Assembly (NCBI GenBank): GCA_963920525.1
Contig: OY986437.1
Location: 111,158,715-111,222,714, forward strand
Reading direction: 5' to 3'
DNA: 64,000 bases
Source of the DNA: Dichetophora obliterata
Lineage: Eukaryota; Arthropoda; Insecta; Diptera; Sciomyzidae
Positions 10,260 through 20,760 of the stretch are shown here, in pieces. Below the pieces are notes generated by a model. That model saw only the letters and a program-made list of their open reading frames with translations, had not been told where the DNA came from and did not search any database. The number at the start of each line of letters is the position of its first letter. Position 1 is the first letter of the stretch. The position numbers and the translations under genes are program-made.

Positions 10260-11058
10260 CAGGGTTGTCCATATTCGAAGCGCCTATTTTATTTTTAAAT
10301 AAATAATTTTTTGTCTGTTCGTCATGAATATCATTTAATTGGGTTCAAGTAGATTTGCTTACATTATTTCTTGAATATGATATCTCGTAAATGGTCGCCA
10401 TTGGCCTCTACGACATATTGTGCCCGTTTTGCAGCATTTTCCATGGTTTTCTTCAACATTTCGATGGGAATGGCGGTTATTTCTTGACGGATGTTGGTTT
10501 TCAGCTCTTCTAGGGTCTTTGGATTGTTGACGTAAAACTTTGACTTCAAATAACCCCACAAAAAGAAGTCTGGAGGCGTTAAATCTGGTGATCTTGGCGG
10601 CCAATCGAAATCACCATTTTTTGACAAACGGCCAGGGAACAATTGCTTCAAAAAATCGATTGTAGTGCGGCTTGTGTGTGGTGGCGCGCCGTCTTGTTGA
10701 AACCAGTAGTGCCTGATACGCTTTCGACGAACGATTGGCATGAAAAAATTGTTTATCATATCGCGATAACGCTCCTGATTGACAGTAACTCTGTGGCCAT
10801 TATCATCTTCGAAAAAGAACGGCCCAATGAGCATTTTAGCACAAACGCCGCACCAAACAGTGACTTTTGCATCGTGAAGAGGTACCTCTTGAATCTCTTG
10901 TGGATTTTCAGTGGCATAAATACGGCAATTTTGTGTACTGTTCCATTGTAAACATTTGCTTGGAATGACGCTTCAAACGCGGTATGTCATTAGTCGATTT
11001 GGCATCACTGCGGAAAGTTAGTGTTGCCAGATGGGCGCTTCGAATATGGACAACCCTG
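10260..11058 (-). mobile_element. internally deleted mariner with near-perfect inverted ends
   Basis: The ends match over about 26 bp: CAGGGTTGTCCATATTCGAA at the left and the same word inverted at the right, ending at 11058. TA flanks both sides (10258-10259 and 11059-11060). The element is only 799 bp because the middle of the gene is missing: the start (MFTMEQYTK, minus strand near 10950) runs straight into the segment beginning NCRIYATENPQ, which normally lies just after the first catalytic Asp. A normal relative would be about 1.3 kb. Intact ends with a deleted transposase make it a potential non-autonomous substrate. Confidence 0.85.
10364..10834 (-). pseudogene. mariner transposase C-terminal half, open frame
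   Basis: The open frame encodes the catalytic core from MLIGPFFFEDDNGHRVTV to the C terminus LRDIIFKK. It keeps the second Asp in YWFQQDGAPPHTS and the third in SPDLTPPDFFLWGY, with 40 residues between by my count, close to but not the same as the rosa spacing. The DNA-binding domain and first catalytic Asp are deleted, so it cannot be an active transposase although this half has no stop codon. Upstream, in another frame, QEIQEVPLHDAKVTVWCGV is readable, so there is also a small frame disruption near 10835-10900. Confidence 0.82.
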
Positions 11059-11060
11059 TA

Positions 11061-13030
11061 TATGGAGCTACCTTGGAAAGAATCACTAGCTTTTTTGATA
11101 GAATTCGTTGCAAGCAATGAGTCTTTATCAAATATATTATATATATAAAAAATTTTTGGATCGTTCAGATATCAGATATATATAGCTCGAAAACCGCAAA
11201 AATGTGAAAACCTCAATTTTCCAATTTGCGTGCACACCTCTAAAACTAAGTCGATTAAAGAGTTATTAACCATTTTGAAAAGACATTTTAAGCAGCTATT
11301 CCAAACAGTGACGACATGAAAAATAAAACAAATACCTTAAAAAATATGAACGAAAAACTAAATCCTTCATACAAAAATATGGTGCTTTTGGGCATATTCA
11401 GAGCCTGGTGCACACCCCTTAAACTGCTTCGAATAAAAACCAAGTATACTGTAAATTCATTGAAGGATCAACTTGAAGAAGCCGCCTCGATATCATGAAT
11501 TCATTTGAAGGATCAACGTCAGTGCCGTAAAGTATGTGCCACTCTTTTACCCTAAGGACCCCTTCAGTTAAAAGGTTATTACTCCCGAACGGCTTGTGCT
11601 AGTTAAAAATTTAGTATGTTGATTTTATATGATTTAAATAGAAATTCTAAATGTTTGATAGTTTAAATCATACTTGATTTTAAATACAAATTCTAGTTGT
11701 TTGATACTTTAAAATCGTTCATTGAGCTTAAGGTCAAAGTTAGAATAATTAATTGTTCTAACGAATCTTTCCAAGTTTTTTGCAGTTTTTAAAAGCTCAT
11801 AATATTTACTGAGAAACATGTTATGATGGTTTTCTAGAACAGAGTTAGTGAAAAAAGTTATAGCCATTTAAATAAAAAATTTATGTAATAAACTCCCTTT
11901 CCGTCATTTACTGTGATTATTTTGAAATTAACGAACAAACATTTTTTTTAATAATCGACTGGGCATATGATAAATTCTCATACAATACCTTCCTCAATTT
12001 TATAATTAAAATTCATTCGGAAATAAGCTAATCTAATCAAAGAATAAAATATAAGAAAACATTTACAGAAAGCTGAAGGATAGATGTGTTAAAAAAATAA
12101 TTGAAGCTTGTATAATGTAAGATGTACAATCCAACACAATTTATAAAATTTTATCTGCTTATTTTAAATTTGCATTTTGCATGCAAAAAATATCAATGAT
12201 TGATGTTGCAAAAATAAATTAATTGTACACCGATATCTACTGACTGTTAGCAATGCTATTTATAAAAGATATCTATCTTAACATACCATTAGATAATGTC
12301 AAATCTTCCAGCAGCAATATAAATCTGAAACGTGTTTTTGCGATTATGAAGAGGAATGAGGATATGGCTTCAAACAAAGAAATTTATACAAGACGTCAGC
12401 AGGTAAAAGGCCGATGCAATCGCTCTATTTCTTACCTCACTGATAAATCAATTTTGCAGAACGAACTAATTTGCGAGATAAGTGATAAAAATAAATTTTT
12501 AAAAGTTCTTATTATGAAAATAAGAAGTGGAATTCTGAAAGAGTAAAGATATTAGAAAAACTTAAATTTAAGTCTGTTCGGAAAAAAAGGAAGAAGCGAC
12601 TCAAAATTGTTATTTACTTCCCTAATGTGTCAAAAAACTGCGTTAAACTATATAGACTTCGAGGAAAAATTGTCTGAATTGGAAATAAAAGCTGACTGAA
12701 TGAAAGTTATCAGAAGACTAATTGATTTATTGAAGAAATCCGGAGTAACTTTTAAAGACCCAAAGGAATGGAACGGGAAATAAATAGCTGAGGAAGATCA
12801 GCTTAGGTTAAAACTACAAAATTTTCATTCAAATGCGATAGTACTTTTGGGAAGTGAGCTTTAAATAATTAATAAAATTTAAATATTGCAGAAAACTATT
12901 TCTGATATAAAAGTCAGGCCACGCCCCCGATTTAAGAGTTTTTGAAAAATGTCAGAACAAAAGTTGTTGGCTAAACTTATATCTATCTATATATAAATTA
13001 TTTTTGACACCTTGCTAGTTACATGCTATA
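11061..13030. other. 2-kb AT-rich intronic stretch, no supported gene
   Basis: An AT dinucleotide run lies near 11128-11185. A 97-codon open frame at 12253-12546 begins MLFIKDIYLNIPLDNVKSSS and could be a decayed piece of a mobile element, but I recognise no domain. Around 12580-12860 further Lys/Glu-rich fragments in changing frames suggest the same. A short GC-richer word CAGGCCACGCCCCC at about 12917 resembles the Helitron-like repeats at 22.8-23.2 kb. Confidence 0.35.
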
Positions 13031-13084
13031 TGAGTGATTCCATCAATTATCGGCCAACTCTAGAGTTAACCATCTGGATTCTTT

Positions 13085-13198
13085 CTGTAACTTTTCCAGT
13101 TAAAAAACTTTCTGTCTCATATGGGATTTGCACCCGGACTACCGCGGTTTCCTAGCATACGGGCCATACTCTTACCAGTAGGCTAAAGCCGCCACAAA
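13085..13198 (-). repeat. tRNA-derived SINE head, copy 1
   Basis: Read on the minus strand this is GGCTTTAGCCTACTGGTAAG ... GCGGTAGTCCGGGTGCAAATCC ... GAGACAGAAAGTTTTTT in parts, matching the head of the SINE at 42433. Box A (TAGCCTACTGG) and box B (GGTGCAAATCC) each carry one change from the tRNA consensus. The similarity ends shortly after AGAAAGTTTTTT, so the SINE body is missing here. Confidence 0.7.
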
Positions 13199-13557
13199 AA
13201 AAAAACTTTCTGAATTTTTATGGAAGGCTCTAAAATTCGAAGTCAAAGACGAAAATACCACTTTATTGCAATTCTCCAATTATGAAATTTATAAAATTTT
13301 CTTTTTTAAAAGTTGTTAAAATTTTATATAAGGCGTTTTTCTTTTTCCACATCAGACCACAGATCTGAGCAGATCTGATCAAACCGACCAAAACCTGAGC
13401 TGACACAATCAGATCTGCATCAGATCAGACATAAATTGGTCTGATTGAGTAATGAAACATTTTGGGTGCAAGCTTGTCAATGTATCTCTGCTGTCAATTT
13501 TATCAGTCAAATAAATTAAAAATAAATTAAAATCAGTAAAATAAAAGCGTGTGTAAG

Positions 13558-14814
13558 ATGAATTTTTCAATTGTTGCGTTGGAAGCGTTTGATTTATTTT
13601 TTTATGATGAAGATGAGTTAGAAATGGGCTGTCGCAGAAAAATTAATAAAAATATTAAATATGCAGAAGATGTGGTGCCACTATTTTCTGACCGAACATT
13701 CAAGCAGCATTTTCGCGTGAATCCAGACGTATTTGAAGATTTATGCAGAGACTTGCATGGAATTGAGAGTCATGAAGTTGGGCCAGGGCGAAAACCAATT
13801 TCAATTGAAAAACAATTGATGATAACCCTGTGGTATCTTGGAAATCAAGAGTCTATGAGGTATGATGTTAGAGCAGCTATATGTAAGCAAACGTAAACTT
13901 AAGTTTTTGTTAGATCAATCGGCGACCGATTTGGTGTATGTATTGCCAGTGTATGGAGGTGTGTTTTGTTGACCTGCGACATGCTGATCAAATTAAACCG
14001 AAATAAACGGTTTATTAGATGGCCAAACGAAGCAGAAACCACCAAAATCTCGAGATTTTATGCAGACAAATATCGTTTAAAAGGTGAATAAATATTTTAT
14101 ATATTTTAATATAATAACTAATTACATTAACAAGAACTAGGAATTGTTGGAAGTATTGACGGATGTCATATCCCGGTTCGGGCACCAATATTTTTCCACA
14201 ATTTGTACGTAAATAGGAAAGGGTATCACTCTGTACTGCTGCAAGGTGTTTGCAACCATAATATGCAGTTTACGTATTGCTATACCGGCGAAGCAGGTTC
14301 AATTCATGACGCTTTATTGTTGAGAAGATCCGGACTTATTTACAAAATTGATTCATGTAACTATATTCTGGAACATCAGTAGCATTTCCAACTAACAAAA
14401 AACATTTTAGGTGAATTTAATATGGCTGCTGACCAACACTTGCTCGGCGATTCCGCATATCCACTTAAAAATTGGCTGATCACTCCTTATAAGGACTATG
14501 GTCATCTAACCGAAGAGCAAAAAATTTTTAATACAGTGCATTCTAAGTGCAGAGTTTCGATTGAACGCGCCTTTGGACTACTTAAGGGAAGATTCAGAAG
14601 GTTATTTGGCATTGACTCCCTAAAACCTAGTTCAATAGTAAAGTATATTGCTGCATGTATTTTTCATAATATATGTCTGCAAAGGAATGATTATGAAGAA
14701 GATTTTATTCACGTGGAGGATGTTGAAGATGTGGAACAAGAAGACCTCAATGAATCTTTAGATTTTCATACTGCGCAGTCCAAAAGAGATGATCTCGTTA
14801 ATTCTTTATTCTAA
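13558..14814 (+). CDS. PIF/Harbinger DDE transposase, four exons, intact
   Basis: Exons at 13558-13859, 13914-14083, 14141-14356 and 14411-14814 join to 1092 nt, exactly 364 codons including the stop, close to the usual ~350 residues of HARBI1-like proteins. The start is the ATG of MNFSIVALEAFDLFFYDEDE. Exon 1 has the helix-turn-helix region ending LGNQESMR; exon 2 continues SIGDRFGVCIASVWRCV. The catalytic triad is visible: Asp in GIVGSIDGCHIPV, Asp in AGSIHDALLLRRS and Glu in KCRVSIERAFGLLKGRFRR. The acidic tail is common in the family. These enzymes cut and paste the element, usually helped by the Myb-like protein. All introns are 54-57 bp with GT-AG ends and each split codon restores a conserved residue. 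Confidence 0.87.
13860..13913 (+). other. transposase intron 1 (54 bp)
   Basis: GTATGATG ... TTGTTAG. Its removal joins ATG AG|A TCA and gives the motif MRSIGDRFG; without splicing two stop codons lie in frame. Confidence 0.8.
14084..14140 (+). other. transposase intron 2 (57 bp)
   Basis: GTGAATAAATA ... CAAGAACTAG. Splicing joins AAA G|GA ATT and reads KGIVGSIDG, holding the first catalytic Asp. Confidence 0.85.
14357..14410 (+). other. transposase intron 3 (54 bp)
   Basis: GTAACTATATT ... AACATTTTAG. Splicing joins TCA T|GT GAA and reads IDSCEFNMAADQHLLGDS. Confidence 0.85.
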
Positions 14815-15434
14815 TGAATTGTAATATCTACATTTCAAAAATTAAAAATCATAAAACATGTAAATAATATATAATTGCAATATTTTGAAATTTGAATTTT
14901 TACAATACTTTTCCCAGAAAAGAAATACACAGCTAAATCACTCAAGTCTACTAAAGAGAAAATGTAGATAAAGAAAAAATCTTTACAGGTTATAATTCAG
15001 TATAAAAATTTAATATTTTCGAAAAGTAAAATATCCCAACTCTGGTACCTTTCACCCTATTTTTATGTTTGATAGCTCATTGTGAGGAACAATAAAATTA
15101 AAAACGAAGTAAAAAACAGTTTTTATATAATTTTATAACATATTATAAATTATATTTTATCTAATTTACAAAAATAAATTGCAAAAACCACAATTCATTT
15201 AAAAAACAATTTCATTTGAAACAAAACGTAAACATAACTTAGTGCTTCAAAGGCACATCAATTCATTTAAAAAAAGGGAGATCAAAAAATGCTTCAAAGG
15301 CACATTAATTCATGTAAAAAAGGGAGATCAAAAATTTAGCAGACCAATATCTGGCGAATGATTTTTTAAAGCTTCAAAAGCACAACAATTCATATCAACA
15401 CAAAAAAAGGATCAAACTATAAGCTGAACAAACA
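14815..15434. repeat. Harbinger interior: AT-rich spacer with three ~50-bp direct repeats
   Basis: After the transposase stop the DNA is AT-rich. At about 15242-15415 a unit containing TGCTTCAAAGGCACA.CAATTCAT and AAAGGGAGATCAAA occurs three times, the third copy diverged. No gene is seen. Confidence 0.65.
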
Positions 15435-15614
15435 ATGTCAACAGAAAATGACAATGTTGTGTGCAGTGTGGATAAAATTTATGATGCTTCAGAAAGAACT
15501 TTCCACAAATTTATCACAAAGCCGCAAGCGCAATATTTAGAGATTTCTTCTTTATCACGAAGAAGTACACCAACGAAAAGAAATACACGAGAATCAATAC
15601 CATTTTGTGTTTAA
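15435..15614 (+). CDS. short ORF (59 aa) resembling part of the Myb-like protein
   Basis: This ATG-initiated frame begins MSTENDNVVCSVDKIYDASE and ends SIPFCV. Its first 12 residues closely match an internal stretch of the convergent Myb-like protein (STEDDNVVCSV), so an inverted partial copy of that gene's 3' half seems to lie here. The last part contains SRRSTPTKRNTRES. It may be an alternative C-terminal coding exon or a chance remnant of duplication. I cannot assign a function, and it has no upstream promoter that I recognise. Confidence 0.35.
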   Translation: MSTENDNVVCSVDKIYDASERTFHKFITKPQAQYLEISSLSRRSTPTKRNTRESIPFCV

Positions 15615-15665
15615 GGAATTAATGCTTTTCGTATATTTCTTATCGTTGGTGTACTTCTTCGTAAT
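15555..15665. repeat. hairpin between the convergent Harbinger genes
   Basis: ACGAAGAAGTACACCAACG at about 15557-15576 is inverted as CGTTGGTGTACTTCTTCGT at about 15644-15662, extended by further pairing of AAAGAAATACACGA with CGTATATTTCTT. The stem is about 33 bp with a loop of about 35-40 bp. It lies just beyond the Myb stop codon and covers the end of the short ORF. Confidence 0.8.
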
Positions 15666-15686
15666 ATATAAGGAATCACTTAATCC

Positions 15687-16296
15687 TTACATCTTGTCGA
15701 CCATCTGCTGAAAAATATTTAAGAATTTGTCTGTAGCTGCCATCCTCTCGCAGTGGCGCTTTTGCATTTCAGCGTCTCTTTCGTCAACGACACGACGTCG
15801 CTTGCGTCTTTGCGAAAAATTGGTGCAAAATTCTTGGTCTGGTTCATCATCACTTTCATTTACACTGCACACAACATTGTCATCTTCTGTTGATATTGTG
15901 GCTGGAGGATTTATTTCCGGCGCTTGAAATAAAATTTCAAGCATTTCTGCATAATGATTCCAAGTCCTCCTGGAGCTCCCAGTACTGTTGTTGTTTTCGT
16001 TAATTTTTTTGTACGTCCGTTTGAGGCCTTTCCATTTTGTGTCAATTTGCTCGTAGGTTAAGTTTGTGTTGTGGTTGCTATTAATCTCACGGGCAATTTC
16101 CTGGTACGCCATTTTCTTAACTCCAGTTTCGATTTGCATATAACGCAGTTTAATTAATTCTATTAAGTGCCTTGTTGCATCTGTTGTCCACTTGAATGCT
16201 GAGATATAAAATTTCTTAAAGAAATAAATATATTTTATGACAAATATTACCTTCTAAACTGGTGCCCGCCGTATCTCGCTTTTTTCCTCTTTTAAC
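15687..16296 (-). CDS. Myb/SANT-like DNA-binding protein of the Harbinger element
   Basis: The second gene of PIF/Harbinger elements encodes a Myb/SANT-like trihelix protein that binds the element ends and carries the transposase to the nucleus. Exon 2 (15687-16198) reads FKWTTDATRHLIELIKLRYM across its acceptor, then KKMAYQEIAREIN and TYEQIDTKWKGLKRTYKKIN, the characteristic trihelix with spaced Trp residues. An acidic middle (NESDDEPDQEF) and a basic segment RRKRRRVVDERD, a likely nuclear signal, precede a C-terminal helix ending IFQQMVDKM. A 52-bp intron (16199-16250) joins it to a short first exon coding KRGKKRDTAGTSLE. I could not place the start codon, which may lie upstream of an A-run. 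No frame lesion is visible. Confidence 0.8.
16199..16250 (-). other. intron of the Myb-like gene (52 bp)
   Basis: On the minus strand it reads GTAATATTTGTC ... ATATCTCAG. Splicing completes an Ala codon and keeps the frame from TSLE into AFKWTTDATR. Confidence 0.78.
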
Positions 16297-17330
16297 TTTT
16301 TTTTTTTTTTGCTTAAAAACGTTGAAGTTGACAGCCGATTGCTTAGCCCAGCTAGACAGCTAACTGTTAAATATTCCGTATATATGGCATATACGTAGCG
16401 ACCTTGACGTTAAAGTCATATAAAATTCTCCATACATTGTACGTTAAATTTGTTCTACCAAAATACTATATATATGGACAGACGCTCATCTGTGTGATCT
16501 GGCATCTCTGTCTGCCACACATGTTTTAGCCATAAAAAAAGGTTTAGCTGAACTGCTCACACCAATAACAAATTCAGCTGTGCATTCTTCTCCCCCATGC
16601 CGTTGTCATGACCACCCCCTTCCCTAGAGGTTGAAACTCTGACATTTTATTTCCAAATAACAAAAGCCAATTTGTAATTGAATTTCTTTTATTTTTTAAA
16701 TAAACAATTTACCTTTATATTATGGCGTAGAAATTAATGTATGTATCATGACACACAATTTTTTTAAAATACATGTTTTTATATTAACAGAAAAATGGCA
16801 CCAGCAACAGCAGCAGTTCTTGAAAATGTTTAAAGCTAAAATGGTTTTATGTTAATTATCCAGTTAACCAAATATGTTTCCCGGGAATCTGCTTGGTTTT
16901 CTGAAAATAAAAACTTTTTAATTTGATTTAAATTATATTATTTGTATACTTCCTTTCGATTGCATTGCTTATTTTGTTTCGTTTGTTATTTTTGTTTTTT
17001 TGCTAGTTCAGTATATTTTTGGCCGTAAAAGAGCAAGATATACAAACATTTATAACTTTCCTTTTTTATCATAACATCAGAACATATGAATGTATTGGTG
17101 AAAAGCTAATTTTGTTTCTATGTGTTTGTGAATGCGTTAGAGCTGTCCAGCTGGGAGTGCTCAGTAAAAAATTTCTGAGCTCGTCGACAGCATCTGAGCA
17201 ACACTCAGACCATGACTTGATTATGAAAAGAAACGCATATATTAAACACAGCTAAGTCTGAGGTAAAAAATAAACGCTGATCTGTTTTTGACAGTTGTTG
17301 CTCAGCTCGGACATAGAAAAGAAAAACGCC
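16297..17330. other. Harbinger right subterminal region
   Basis: There is no gene beyond the first Myb exon. From about 17140 to 17320 multiple CTGAGC/GCTCAG and CAGATC/GATCTG words occur (for example GAGCTCGTCGACAGCATCTGAGC), mirroring the left subterminal region at 13350-13450. These are candidate binding sites for the Myb-like protein or transposase. The promoter of the Myb-like gene should lie at about 16300-16600. Confidence 0.5.
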
Positions 17331-19249
17331 TATAGTTTCTGAAATTACCAACATAGATTTTCTGGGTTTTCTAGTGTATATAATGTTGATTAATTTCTTT
17401 ATTTGGGTTATTCACTCGCTTTTACAGAAAATAATCGCAATATTTAACGTGTTTTTTATTCTTGTATTTATTATGGGAATATCTAGACCGTGAGCTACAG
17501 AGTTGGCCGATAATTGATAGAATCACTCATAAATATTTTGAAAAATAATAAAAGTTGAGAATTTCCTTATTTATGGAAAAAGCACAAAATCAAAAGTAAT
17601 TATAACAACTCATGTAAACAAATAAGAGAAATTTCTAAAACTTCTAAGAAGAAAAGAAATTTCTTTCATTTATTGCTCAAGTTAATGTTCTAAGAGTGTT
17701 TTTAAGTGGTGACAATTAATTATCACATTTAATTTGTTAAAAACAGTTTTTTTTTGTTTTGTTTCATTATCATGAAATATATTCTCAATGGTGCTAAAAT
17801 CATGGCAGAAAGCAATCCTTTTAACTAGCATATAGTGCACAGTTGGCACAAAGCATTGCGTGACAAATCTGAATAAAGGTGTGGCTTAAAAGTCACCAAG
17901 TGGTTTGAAGCCGTGATTAAATATTTCTTTATTTCTAAAGATTTTTTATTCAAATGATTAATGAGGTTGTTGTCAAAACAATTCTAATTGTTCAAAGTTA
18001 GTTTAATCGGATTTTGTTATAGGCATTGAAATGGCGCTGGAAGCACGAAAGTTATTTGTTGACATTTATGAAGTACAATTCATTTAAATGTGTATCAGCA
18101 TTTCAAAAGATTCGGATTCAGCAAGTGATTTTACATTATAATATGTTATGGTCAAAAGTTTTGGTATGACTTAAATGTAAATAGGAAAATTGATTTGAAA
18201 CACACATTTCATACTTCTTCAAATTCACGATTTTTAGCGGCGCCCATCCAGTTTTAGAATTTTCTGTTCTATTACATCTAGGATTCAGAATCTGGCCTTG
18301 CAGGGCGGTTCTGGAATACTTTTGAAAAAAACCCATCTAATGTATAGGCCCTTTTTCAAGCATTCGGCTTGCGAACAATCAACAAACTGCTTGCGCTGAA
18401 AGCACTTATTGCCTAATGAAAAACGGCTCATATGTGTCTCACTTTTCGAATTGCTCGAGGCTAATCTGTTTTTTGTTGCGCTGTGCTTTATGAGGACGAA
18501 AAGAGAAGAGAGCAACGTGTGAAAAGAAAATGATGAAGCAATTCGTGGCATCTTGGCTGATTTCCTAAAAAAACTTAACACTTTTAATTAAATATGCTTA
18601 TTATTAAAATTTCGAAAAAGTACCTCTATATCGTGCTGGAGCACAAACATGGTTTTATAAAACTTTTTCCATTACCATCGGCCCAGTAATTTTGGAGTAA
18701 AATAGTAAATGTACACTCAACAAGATCTGCTTCCCTTAAATTAAGAAACGGTTGCTTCAATTCACATTCATGGATTTTTCTTTATTATGTAGAGGTTTCT
18801 CCTTAACGTAGAGAATTTTTACGTCTTGATGTCATTGCAACGTTAACAAAAAAGCTTCTTACTTTTGAAGACAAGTTTTGAGTTAAATATAAGAAATGAA
18901 GGTATGATAAAAATGAAATTTCCAAAAATTGTATACCAGCAGAAGTAATTTGAAGAAAAACCGTATTTTTTTTAAGTCCGCTTGCAACATTTTACAGCAT
19001 GATTTCTTAAATTTGGAGAAATATAAGTTACAATAGTTGGATATTTCATAGAAATACATGTAAGTTTTTCTTTTTTGTACAGTGATTTATTTTAAGGATG
19101 CTATTCTTATATTTTTAGAAAAAATGCTTTTAAATTATATACAAAGTGAACGATTCTAAAAGAAGCAAATTAAGCGACGATTGTTTAACAGTCGAATGGA
19201 TACGCCCATGCACTTATTTCCGGATAATGGTAATTTTTCAATTTAATGT

Positions 19250-19294
19250 TAATAATAATAATAGTAATAGTAATAATAGTAGATAGGAATAGTA

Positions 19295-19343
<49 letters not shown>

Positions 19344-19345
19344 AT
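19250..19345. repeat. trinucleotide microsatellite, (AAT/AGT)n then (GAT)15
   Basis: Irregular AAT and AGT triplets at about 19250-19290 lead into about 15 uninterrupted GAT units at 19295-19341, followed by ATTATGATAATAATAATG. The run is still pure, so it is likely length-polymorphic. Confidence 0.95.
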
Positions 19346-19487
19346 GATAATAATAATGTTTGCAGTTTTTCATCATTATAAAAATCATCATAATTCTCAC
19401 ACGATGCTGTTTATGATAAGAAATGTGCTTTTTTTAAAAAAATTCCAACATTTTTCAAGGAATTCGCTTAAAAATTTTTTATTTTCA

Positions 19488-19600
19488 GAGAAAAGGTTTT
19501 CGTAGTTATAGCCGATGGTTAATAAAAGGTAGAACATTTCTTATTTGCAGAGAAAATGTTTCTCTTAGTTATAGCCGATGATAAATAAACGGTAGAAAAA
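19488..19600. repeat. ~60-bp tandem duplication
   Basis: GCAGAGAAAATGTTTCTCTTAG with TTATAGCCGATGATAAATAAACGG repeats the preceding CAGAGAAAAGGTTTTCGTAG with TTATAGCCGATGGTTAATAAAAGG. Two copies are seen, with a few differences. Confidence 0.85.
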
Positions 19601-20760
19601 CTTACTAAAATGTAATAAGATTTCAACACAATTACGCTAAGTTTCTTCAATTTAGCGAAATTGTTCGAAAATGCATGGATAATTTCCTAAAATATTTCCC
19701 ACTTCTGGTGTCAATTTAACGAAAAATATATACTTAATTTTTAGAAAATCGGCCTTGGCGTGAAATGAAGCCCGATTTTCTAACGATTGGGTGATATTTT
19801 TCTAGATTTTCTGGAAATCTTTTTCTAAGTGTAAAATTGTACACTCACAAAACAAAATACCAATAGGATTTAATAGTACACGAAACAATAGGGTTTTCCC
19901 ATTTCTTTTATAGTTTTTATATGATTTCGTACTATTACTTTTTTAAAAAAGTAATCCTATAAAAAAAAATAGGAAACACTATGGTTTTTATTAAAATTAT
20001 GCTGTATTTACAATAGTATTAAAGAATTATTTTAAATAGAACAAAACTATTGATTATTAATAGCATGGTTCATATAAATGTTATATGACAAACCAATTAA
20101 AAATACCTGATAAGATCGCCTTGGGGAGTCAAAGTTCCCTAACACTCGGGAATCAGGAGACACCAGTGGATAAGGTAATTTTGATGTATAATAGCAAGCA
20201 AATAACATTAATTACAAAATTGCTTGTCAAAATATGTGGTTAGTTTACTGAGTTGCATCAGGAACTTTAGTAGAGCAAAAGTGTAGTAGAAATAAGTACG
20301 AGTAGTGTAAGTCAAATGGAAAATTTTCAATGAAATTATGACATTCTTGCAGATGCAATGAAAAATTTAGACAGGTATGAGGAGAATATGATTGTTCAAC
20401 AATTTTTTTTCCCAGTGGGTCGAATAGGCTATAAATAAGCCTATAAGCAAAAATTCGCGATATGAAATCTGAAATATTCCTTGTTCCTCAAATGCATAGT
20501 TTTCGCATTGAAAAAAGAACGAACCTTTTCCAATCACGCTATTTTATATACTATACTTTATTTAAAAAAACGATAAAAATATTGATAAAAATATTTGGTA
20601 CGGGTATTTTTGAGAACTGGGGGAAAAGCTCGTAAACAAACCTATTTGCCTAAAAATGTATTTTGTAAACTATTGGGTTAACGACAATTCCACCTATACT
20701 GACTTTTGCTCAATATGAAATTCTACACAAAAAAGATATCTAATCAAACTTCAGTATGAT

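Larger units (their letters stand above)
13331..17331. mobile_element. near-complete PIF/Harbinger transposon (~4.0 kb)
   Basis: The ends are AGGCGTTTTTCTTTT at the left and the inverted copy AAAAGAAAAACGCCT at the right (15 bp). A 3-bp repeat ATA flanks both ends (13328-13330 and 17332-17334), the length expected for this superfamily although TTA/TAA is more usual. Both ~200-bp subterminal regions are crowded with CTGAGC, CAGATC and related words. Inside are a four-exon DDE transposase on the plus strand and a Myb/SANT-like protein gene on the minus strand, the standard two-gene set of PIF/Harbinger elements, here convergent. I see no lesion in the transposase. Confidence 0.88.
13031..17529. 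mobile_element. outer TA-flanked inverted-repeat element hosting the Harbinger
   Basis: The left end TGAGTGATTCCATCAATTAT continuing CGGCCAACTCT recurs inverted at 17499-17529 with one mismatch in 31 bp. TA lies outside both ends (13029-13030 and 17530-17531). Without the Harbinger insertion the host element would be about 0.5 kb, a plausible Tc1/mariner-type MITE. Its left arm contains a tRNA-like SINE head on the minus strand (about 13085-13198). Confidence 0.7.
17532..20760. other. 3.2-kb AT-rich stretch, no supported gene
   Basis: I see no coding sequence. A GAT triplet run lies at 19295-19341 and a two-copy tandem repeat at about 19488-19600. Other open frames are short and low in complexity. 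Positions 18440-18540 contain words (GTTGCGCTGTGCTTTATGAG, AGAGAGCAACGTG) related to the dispersed repeat at 5370-5640. Confidence 0.45.

Noticed and set aside
19185..19505. His-rich and Met-rich open frames
   Set aside because: Both are translations of the GAT/ATC microsatellite.
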